From: Planctomycetota bacterium | GTDB taxonomy: Bacteria; Planctomycetota; Planctomycetia; Isosphaerales; Isosphaeraceae | Length of the DNA stretch: 39,664 nucleotides | Assembly: GCA_028291545.1 (NCBI GenBank) | Contig: JAQGHR010000121.1 | Span: forward strand, 1-39,664 | Reading direction: 5' to 3' | In this document: piece by piece, positions 35,101-39,664 of the stretch | How positions within the stretch are numbered: the stretch's first letter is position 1 | How the letters are laid out: the number at the start of each line of letters is the position of its first letter | Translations under genes and position numbers: made by a program | Notes under the pieces: model-generated | Told to the model about the DNA's origin: nothing | The model's input: only the letters and a program-made list of their open reading frames with translations | Database searches by the model: none

Positions 35101-37787
35101 AACCGGTCCCGCCACTGCTTGAACCCGCCCAGCGACCGCGACCGGGTCGCGCCGACGATCGTCCCCAGCACGAGCTGGATGAGCGGGACGGCAGGGACCG
35201 CCAGCGCGACCAGCGTCCACCGCCACGCCAGGCCCGGCAGCGCGGTCCATCCCAGGATCAGCAAGACCACCAGCGTCGGAGGCACGAGGCTGCGCCGCAG
35301 GTTGTCGAACAGCTTCCACCGCTCCAGCGCCGGCAGCCGCCGTGAGGGGGACGCCGCATCCTCGCCCTGCCGCCCGTCGCCCGGCCCCCGTCCCGCCCCA
35401 ATTAGCCACGGCATGAGCTGCCAATCGCCGCGTACCCAGCGATGCTCGCGGCGGGCGTACGTGTGGTAGCGGGCGGGGAAGTCGTCGAACAATTCGGTGT
35501 CGGAGAGCAGGCCGCAGCGGGCGAAGTTGCCCTCGATCAGGTCGTGGCTGAGGATCTGGTTCTCGGGGAATGTGTGCCCGGTGGCCGCCTCGAACGCATC
35601 GACGTCGTAGATCCCTTTGCCCGTGAACGAGCCCAGGCCGAAGAGGTCCATGTAGGTGTCGCTGGCGGCCGACGAGTAGGGGTCGATCCCGCCCGACGCC
35701 GCCAGCACGGCCGCGAACCGCGAGTGCGAGGCCGCCGTCAGCGGGAAGCTCACGCGCGGCTGCAACACGCCGTAGCCCTCGACCACGCGGCCGACCGCCG
35801 GGTCGAATCGCGGCTGATTCAACGGATGCGCGATCGTGCCGACCAGCCGCCGGGCCGTATCGCGAGGCATCTGCGTGTCGGCGTCCAGGGTGATGACGAA
35901 CCGGATGTCTCGCAGTAACGCCGGATCGTCGCTCAGCGCCGCGTAGCTCGTGTCGCTCGCCCCCCGTAACAACCGGTTGAATTCCGAGAGCTTGCCGCGC
36001 TTTCGCTCCCATCCCATCCAGCAACCCTGGACCGGGTTCCACTTGCGACGGCGGTGGAACAGGAAGAATCGGGGCGGCCCCTCGGGGGCGTAGCGCGCGT
36101 TCAAGGCGCGGACACGTTCCAGGGCGTCCCGGACGTAGCCTTCATCCTCGGGCCGATGCTCCTCGTCGGCGTCGGCGAAATCGGTCAGGAGCGCGAACCG
36201 GAGGTTCGGGTCCGGGTTGGCCAGGTAGTGGATCTCCAGGCGTTCGAGCAATACCTCCGCGCTGCGGGGTCGCACGAGCATGGTGGGCATGACCACGATC
36301 GTGGCGCAATCGTTGGGAATCCCCTCCTTGCACTCCAGCTTGGCCAGCACGCGGGGCGGCAGGAACAGCGTGATCAGGTGGTTGACCAGGCTCACGGCCA
36401 GCTCGCTCATCGGGATCGCCAGCGCCAGGATCGCCAGCACGCCGAGCGGGCGCAGCAAGCCCGAGCCTGCCGCCGCCCAGCCGCCCAGGCCGATCAGGAT
36501 CGCCAGCCACACCAGGCCGATCGCCGCGAAATAGACCGTGCGCGGGTGGTCGAGGACCCAGCCCAGCACGGCCTCGCGCCATCGGGGTGTGTATCCATAT
36601 TTGGCCTTCAGCGCCTTGATCCCGCGATCGATCAGGTAATAGCCGATGTGGCCCCGGGATTTCCCGAGCCGTCCGTCCTCGTGAGCCATGGTCACGGCGG
36701 TGCGGGCGACTTCTTCCTCGTTGGCCGACGACCGCCGCGCAATCGACTCGACGGCCCGGCGCTGGCGGTCGCGGGTGGGGAAGTCCTGGAGCGGATAGGT
36801 CCCCGAGGGATCGGCGCGGAGGATCGCCTCGACGCGGCTCACCGTCTCGAAGAACGTGTTCCAGTCCAGGGCCGAAAGCAGCCGGAGGCTGATCACGCAG
36901 TTGCCGACCGAGACCTGATTGGCGGCCTGGCGGTTGTGCTCGCGGCGGAGGGTCTCATTGGCCTCGACGCCCCGGGCCGACAGTTCGGCTTCCAGGCGCT
37001 CCAGCGCCACCGAGGCCGAGGTGCCCTGATCGCGGAGCAGTTGCAGGATGCGCACGACGAACGGATCGGTCGGGTCGACCGGCGAGGACAGGGAGGGCGA
37101 GATCCGCCCGCTGATCGGGTCGCTCGTCGCGCCCGAGGCCAGGGCCTCCGCCGCGAACATCTCGGCCCGCAGCCGTTCGTTCCAGCCCCAGAGCATCTGC
37201 TCGGCCAGCCGTCGCAGGTTTTCCAGCAGGACGAGCCGGAGCATCGTCGGCAGCGCCCAGAGCTCGCCGATCGTCAGCGCCGCGACCTCCTGAAACGCCT
37301 GGACGAACCGGGTGATCCTCGCCTCGTCCAATTCGCTATCGGTATGCGCCACCAGCGTCAGCGCGATGGCGAAGACGCGGGGATACCCCTCCAGCGGCGG
37401 CACGCTCAGCTTGGGCAATTCCAGGTCGTAGCCGGGCGGCAGGTCGTGCCGGACCTCGCGCAGCGAGTCCTCCACGATGTGGAAATTGTCTTCCAGCCAA
37501 TCCGCATCGATGCCCCGCCCCTCGCGATGCTGCGAGTGCATGAGGATCTGCTGGTGGATGCGGACCAGCATCTCCCCGTTTTCCTCGAACCGAGCCAGTA
37601 GCGGGCTGCTCCTGCCTCGAACCGGCAGCAGGGTGCAGGCACTCGCCAGGGCGCGCGCCAGCGCTTCCAGCCGATCCAGACCGAGTAGCTCCGCGCGGAT
37701 CGGACCCTCGGCCCGAAGATCAGGGAATGGGGAGATCGGCGAGGGCGGGGTGGACGCTATGGGCAGCTCGACGGAAGAAACGCTCAT
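29175..37787 (-). CDS. ndvB: Cyclic beta-1,2-glucan synthase (NdvB/ChvB/Cgs type)
   Basis: A 2870-residue inner-membrane enzyme, the usual length of the family. The N-terminal region (1 to about 400) precedes membrane spans (AAIGLVWLAILIGLGGW, LGVLAILALAIPM). The GT84 glycosyltransferase domain follows, with Asp635-Ala-Asp637 (TLDADTQMP), SHDLIEG and HRWVRGDWQ. More membrane spans come next, then a glucoamylase-like domain around 1400-1520 (GGSGIYGFYEAIDF, MAHHQGMG at 1493). C-terminal GH94-type phosphorylase modules contain GDWNDGMNRVG with catalytic-type Asp2551. The family builds beta-1,2-glucan from UDP-glucose, controls its length by phosphorolysis and cyclises it for export to the periplasm. 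ATG 37787 is preferred over GTG 37823. No exporter ndvA/chvA or glucan-modifying gene is adjacent. Confidence 0.93.
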   Translation of the reverse strand: MSVSSVELPIASTPPSPISPFPDLRAEGPIRAELLGLDRLEALARALASACTLLPVRGRSSPLLARFEENGEMLVRIHQQILMHSQHREGRGIDADWLEDNFHIVEDSLREVRHDLPPGYDLELPKLSVPPLEGYPRVFAIALTLVAHTDSELDEARITRFVQAFQEVAALTIGELWALPTMLRLVLLENLRRLAEQMLWGWNERLRAEMFAAEALASGATSDPISGRISPSLSSPVDPTDPFVVRILQLLRDQGTSASVALERLEAELSARGVEANETLRREHNRQAANQVSVGNCVISLRLLSALDWNTFFETVSRVEAILRADPSGTYPLQDFPTRDRQRRAVESIARRSSANEEEVARTAVTMAHEDGRLGKSRGHIGYYLIDRGIKALKAKYGYTPRWREAVLGWVLDHPRTVYFAAIGLVWLAILIGLGGWAAAGSGLLRPLGVLAILALAIPMSELAVSLVNHLITLFLPPRVLAKLECKEGIPNDCATIVVMPTMLVRPRSAEVLLERLEIHYLANPDPNLRFALLTDFADADEEHRPEDEGYVRDALERVRALNARYAPEGPPRFFLFHRRRKWNPVQGCWMGWERKRGKLSEFNRLLRGASDTSYAALSDDPALLRDIRFVITLDADTQMPRDTARRLVGTIAHPLNQPRFDPAVGRVVEGYGVLQPRVSFPLTAASHSRFAAVLAASGGIDPYSSAASDTYMDLFGLGSFTGKGIYDVDAFEAATGHTFPENQILSHDLIEGNFARCGLLSDTELFDDFPARYHTYARREHRWVRGDWQLMPWLIGAGRGPGDGRQGEDAASPSRRLPALERWKLFDNLRRSLVPPTLVVLLILGWTALPGLAWRWTLVALAVPAVPLIQLVLGTIVGATRSRSLGGFKQWRDRLPATLGQVAMAIAFLADQARNLVDAIARTLYRHCVTRKNMLEWETAATTERRLGTGLAHFFGTMWAAPAIAAAVGALVVLVRPEAIPAAMPVLTAWLFSPLIAFWVSLPRVIERTTLTNGETAELRKVARKTWFFFETFVGEADNWLPPDNFQEEPDGRIAHRTSPTNKGLLLLSTLAAHDLGYIGLPTLVERLEKTFDTFDKLERHWGHFYNWYETRTLKPLPPAYISTVDSGNFLGSLVVLRRGLLELLEAPLVGPQVVAGLNDTRNLAIEAIRSLPNPFADQAQTLLQNVDVFERARQDPPSDPDALEEWLRPLDDWAHRQLSEIRALEEAQGPLPGSSGIWPRLFAADVARLRDDLNADPADLRDRLLRLADRAGAFASAMDFKPLYKADRNLFAIGCNLVQGRLDSSCYDLLASESCLTSLLAIARGDAPRRHWFMLGRPFIRAVGRIGLISWGGTMFEYLMPRLLIKSLRGTLVSQAIETAVARQIEYGLSKGIPWGMSESAFNAQYIDSDYQYLSFGVPGLGIKRGLEKDLVIAPYATMLATMIAPREAVENLARITAEGGSGIYGFYEAIDFTRERVPKGRRSVVVKQYMAHHQGMGLVAIANTVLGDPMPRRFHAEPMVRAVELLLQERVPPDAPLVEPTEVAAPAQLPEIQGLPLMSRRLTTAATPAPRAHLLSNTRYHVMLTNSGSGRSLCRDQAVSRWREDTTRDNWGQFVYLRDPAGGQTWSAGFQPICRQPETYEVVFSSDKAVFRRRDGAIETLMEVTVSPEALAEVRRVTVTNHDSKPREIELTSYAEIVLLTPGADLAHPAFGKLFVETEWVPGSDALICRRRPRSAEQAPSWAVHSVSCDAELTCEIQYETDRARFLGRGRTTADPAALDPGAVLSGTTGPVLDPIVSLRRRVHVAPGASAVVAFTTAVADSREEALSIADQYRESSAAARAFELAWAHCQVEHRENQLSPEDAHLFQRLASPILFAGSVLRANPSIIASNHQSLVGLWRHGISGDFPVVLVRIDDIDQLSLARQCLAAHAYLRQKGLEFDLVLFNEEPSSYLHELHQALLELVRDAGAQDLADKPGGVFVRKAAHAADEDRLLLLAVARVVLVGNRGPLGAQLDRFERTPTFPAPLNPTHEPAHPSGPDREPPQDLAFANGLGGFSRDGREYTIVVRPPAPADIRRNGRPSRETAIHPILPPAPWINVIANPGFGFLVSESGCGYAWAVNSQANRITPWSNDPVADPPGEALYLRDEATGQIWSPTPRPVPSTDVTIVTHGQGYTVFEKNSHGLAHELTLFVPPDDPVKLLRLKVRNLGDSPRRLSATFFAEWVLGTTRDASAMHMVTEIDAETGAMLARNATRAEFNQRVAFADVDRRPRTLSAHRGEFLGRNGNPGSPAALRRIELSGIVGAAIDPCVAIQTKFDLGPDAELEIVFLLGDAENVEAARELLVRYREPGRASACLDQVRAQWDDRLTTVQVRTPDPAMDLLLNRWLINQVLTCRVWARSAFYQSGGAYGFRDQLQDVMALCVAAPQEARAQILRAASRQFLEGDVQHWWHPPTGRGVRTRISDDPIWLPFVASHYAETTGDLAIFEESVPYLRAPVLRSGQEEDYGTPAIAEESAPLFDHCLRAFARAEQFGVHGLPLMGTGDWNDGMNRVGVEGHGESVWLAWFLAAALDRFARVAEARGETAHAETLRSHLPALAQAVEFNAWDGAWYRRAYFDDGTPLGSAVNDECQIDSIAQTWAVISGLGDRDRSAMAMQAVEERLVRREDGVILLFDPPFDNGSLQPGYIKGYVPGIRENGGQYTHAATWVALAFARMGRGQMAHAMFDLINPIRHADSPEAVALYRVEPYVLAGDVYGRPPHTGRGGWTWYTGSASWLYRIGVEEILGFRKSGGRLTIDPCIPPRWAGFEIAYRHGSTLYRIGVENPDGVERGVKWIDIDGQSVDPEVGLPLVDDGRERAVRVVMGRA

Positions 37788-38261
37788 CCTTGGGGTCCGC
37801 TCCGCGAGGTATCTCGGGGTCACGATCCAGAGGGTCGGGACCGGGGAGGGTCCATCATACCCAAGAGTCGTCCGTTCGTGGGGGTATTCAATCTCGCTGG
37901 AGATTCGCTGAACCGCTCAGGTGTGGGCGGGGACCGGATCAATGCTCCGGAATCGAAAGCGATGGCCCAGGGCCAGACGGAGACGCGTCCCTTCCGGGAA
38001 ACCTCTTGCGGCCGTCGTGCGGTCTGTTACGCTAGAGATTCGACATTCGCTCACGATGGGCTGGCGAGCAGGCCCCGGGGCCGACACGCCCCCCGAGCCA
38101 GACGCCTCGTGCGCGAGCCCGGTGAATACTGTGCGAATTCCGGGAGCCGACCTCGAATCCGAAGGCGCGCTCCCGCCCACCCTCCCTGTTCCGCGGACTC
38201 CCGATCGTACCACCCCTCGGGACGCCCCGGTTCACGCCCTCGACCCGCCGAAGGAACTTCC
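37788..38261. other. Non-coding divergent gap, glucan synthase to oxidoreductase
   Basis: No credible gene is seen. A plus-strand frame is open from 37878 into the oxidoreductase gene, but its first 128 codons are Arg/Ser/Pro-rich and precede a clear Tat signal, so they are treated as leader. A possible plus-strand promoter is TTGCGG (38006-38011) with TACGCT (38028-38033) at 16 nt spacing, of weak quality. The minus-strand -10 candidate is listed separately. Confidence 0.5.
37854..37859 (-). promoter_or_regulatory. Candidate -10 box for the cyclic glucan synthase gene
   Basis: The minus strand reads TATGAT here (five of six matches to the consensus), 66 nt upstream of the ATG at 37787, in a locally less GC-rich patch. 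No good -35 hexamer is found at 16-18 nt, so confidence is low. Confidence 0.25.
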
Positions 38262-39632
38262 ATGACCGAACCGAAGGGATCGACCTCGCGCCGCGAGTTC
38301 ATCAAGACGACGGGCACTTTGGCCGCGGCCTCGGCGCTCGTCGGAGGCACCGTGCCGCTGGTCCATGCGGGCGAAGACAACACGATCAAGGTCGCACTCA
38401 TCGGTTGCGGCGGGCGCGGCACCGGCGCCGCCGCCAACGCGCTCTCGACCAAGTCCGGCCCGATCAAGCTCGTCGCCATGGCCGACGTTTTCCCCGATAA
38501 GCTCTCCAAGAGCCACAACGACCTCAAGGCCGAGTTCTCCGACAAGGTGGATGTGCCCGAGGAGCGCCAGTTCATCGGCTTCGACGCCCACAAGCGGGCG
38601 ATGGAGTGCCTCTCGCCGGGCGATATCGCCGTCATGGCCACCCCTCCGGGCTTCCGCTGGGTCCAGTTCAGCGAGGCGATCGCGAGGAACCTCAACGTCT
38701 TCATGGAGAAGCCCCTCACCGTCGACGGCCCGAGCACCCGCAAGATGCTCGCCCTGGGCGAGGAGTCGGTCAAGAAGAACCTGAAGGTCAGCATCGGCCT
38801 GATGTGCCGCCATTGCGTCGCGCGCCAGGAACTGCACGACCGGATCAAGAACGGCGAGATCGGCGATATCATCGCCATGCGGGCCTACCGCCAGACCGGC
38901 CCCGTCGGCTCGGCCTTCAGCGGCCCGAAGCCCGATGATATCAGCGACCTGATGTACCAGATCCGCCGCTTCCACAGCTTCCTCTGGGCCAGCGGCGGCT
39001 GCTACAGCGACTTCCTGATCCACAACATCGACGAGTGCTGCTGGATGAAGGACGCCTGGCCCGTCAAGGCCAAGGCCTCCGGCGCCCGCACCTATCGCGA
39101 AGGCAATATCGACCAGAATTTCGACACCTACTCGGTCGAGTACACCTTCGAGGACGGCTCGAAGCTGTTCCTGGAAGGCCGCAACATCGACGGTTGCGAC
39201 CAGGACTTCGCCAGCTACGCCCACGGCTCCAAGGGCTCGGCCGTGATCTCGTCCGCGTCCCACTCGCCGGCCCGCTGCCGCATTTACAAGGGCCAGCATA
39301 TCGGCAAGCGTAAGGAGCTGGTCTGGGCCTACCCCCAGCCCGAGCCCAACCCCTACCAGCTTGAGTGGGACCACCTGATCGACGCGATCCGCAACGACAA
39401 GCCCCACAACGAGGTCAAGCGCGGCGCCGAGGCCAGCCTCGTCACCTCCATGGGCCGCATGGCCGCCCACACCGGCCAGGTCATCACCTTCGACGACATG
39501 CTCAACTGCGAGCACGAATTCGCCCCCAACATCGCCAATCTCGCGATGGATTCCCCCGCCCCCCTTCAGAAGCTCCCCAACGGCCTGTACCCGGTGCCCG
39601 CGCCGGGGATCATCACGAAGCGGGAGTATTGA
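38262..39632 (+). CDS. Tat-exported Gfo/Idh/MocA-family oxidoreductase
   Basis: A 456-residue protein. A twin-arginine signal (SRREFIKTTGTLAAASALVGG, Arg10-Arg11, likely cleavage after Ala36 in VHA) precedes a Rossmann dinucleotide-binding domain with VALIGCGGRGTG (44-55) and the family's EKPLTVDG motif near 149-156. The C-terminal alpha/beta domain is of the MocA type (GGCYSDFLIHNIDECCW, about 246-262). Members use a tightly bound NAD(P) to oxidise or epimerise sugars, inositols or sugar derivatives; folded export by Tat fits a pre-bound cofactor. The exact substrate is unknown. ATG 38262 is supported by AAGGA 6 nt upstream. Planctomycetes carry many such paralogues, often for polysaccharide catabolism. 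Confidence 0.95.
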   Translation: MTEPKGSTSRREFIKTTGTLAAASALVGGTVPLVHAGEDNTIKVALIGCGGRGTGAAANALSTKSGPIKLVAMADVFPDKLSKSHNDLKAEFSDKVDVPEERQFIGFDAHKRAMECLSPGDIAVMATPPGFRWVQFSEAIARNLNVFMEKPLTVDGPSTRKMLALGEESVKKNLKVSIGLMCRHCVARQELHDRIKNGEIGDIIAMRAYRQTGPVGSAFSGPKPDDISDLMYQIRRFHSFLWASGGCYSDFLIHNIDECCWMKDAWPVKAKASGARTYREGNIDQNFDTYSVEYTFEDGSKLFLEGRNIDGCDQDFASYAHGSKGSAVISSASHSPARCRIYKGQHIGKRKELVWAYPQPEPNPYQLEWDHLIDAIRNDKPHNEVKRGAEASLVTSMGRMAAHTGQVITFDDMLNCEHEFAPNIANLAMDSPAPLQKLPNGLYPVPAPGIITKREY

Positions 39633-39653
39633 TTCACCCCCCCGATTTTCCCA

Positions 39654-39664
39654 GTGGGGCGGGC
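39654..39664. repeat. Left end of a probable second copy of the long palindromic repeat
   Basis: GTGGGGCGGGC at the window edge equals bases 21594-21604 of the 33-bp inverted repeat, and again lies shortly downstream of a stop codon (22 nt). The copy is cut by the end of the window, and 11 GC-rich bases alone could match by chance. Confidence 0.35.

Noticed and set aside
38262..39632. Oxidoreductase as part of a sugar-degradation operon with the peptidase/glycosidase gene
   Set aside because: They lie 13 kb apart, separated by ychF, an ABC exporter and the glucan synthase in mixed orientations.
1..39664. tRNA, rRNA, CRISPR arrays, insertion sequences or prophage genes
   Set aside because: No cloverleaf with conserved T-loop, no regularly spaced repeats, and no transposase, integrase or phage protein were found by reading.

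Overview
The window is strongly GC-rich chromosomal DNA from a planctomycete, most likely of the Isosphaeraceae type (inference from gene content; no 16S or other marker is present). The diagnostic features are a DUF1559 pseudopilin-like protein with a prepilin methylation motif, a secreted protein with the LExLESRxLLS-type N-terminal signature, a planctomycete-style ECF sigma factor translationally coupled to a Ser/Thr kinase-TPR receptor, a WD40 protein behind an N-terminal LRTWLV-type membrane anchor, a giant TPR/alpha-2-macroglobulin protein, and a Tat-exported Gfo/Idh/MocA oxidoreductase.

Layout. 1-3.1 kb: membrane-anchored WD40 protein (+); a two-gene minus-strand unit (MaoC-like hotdog dehydratase and a small acidic protein); and, divergently, an AmiR/NasT-type response regulator with an RNA-binding ANTAR domain. 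3.1-5.3 kb: threonyl-tRNA synthetase (-). 5.8-10.1 kb: ECF sigma factor and a 1234-residue kinase/TPR protein as a tight operon. 10.2-12.7 kb: DUF1559 protein (+) facing a LESRxLLS-signature protein (-). 13-21.5 kb: a single 2854-residue secreted alpha-2-macroglobulin-like protein. 21.8-25.1 kb: a secreted protein joining a HExxH metallopeptidase-like region, a GH63/MGH1-like (alpha/alpha)6 glycosidase region and two discoidin-type modules. 25.3-28.3 kb: YchF ATPase (+) and a type I ABC exporter (-), convergent. 28.8 kb: a small unknown ORF framed by hairpins. 29.2-37.8 kb: a full-length cyclic beta-1,2-glucan synthase (NdvB/ChvB/Cgs type, 2870 residues, -). 38.3-39.6 kb: Gfo/Idh/MocA oxidoreductase.

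The genes do not form one pathway. ThrRS and YchF are housekeeping. The rest is mostly envelope and extracellular biology (protease-trap-like protein, cyclic glucan, surface proteins, glycan/protein degradation) plus signalling (ANTAR regulator, ECF/kinase pair). No mobile element, CRISPR array, tRNA or rRNA was seen.

The least expected material is non-coding. It includes a candidate three-way-junction element starting inside the kinase stop codon, interleaved crossing inverted repeats in front of the sigma-factor gene, a perfect long inverted repeat after the macroglobulin gene whose beginning recurs at the window's right edge, and small structured elements in several convergent gaps. At protein level the outstanding items are the thioester-less macroglobulin with TPR blocks on both sides and a long variable bait-like insert, and the peptidase-glycosidase-discoidin fusion.
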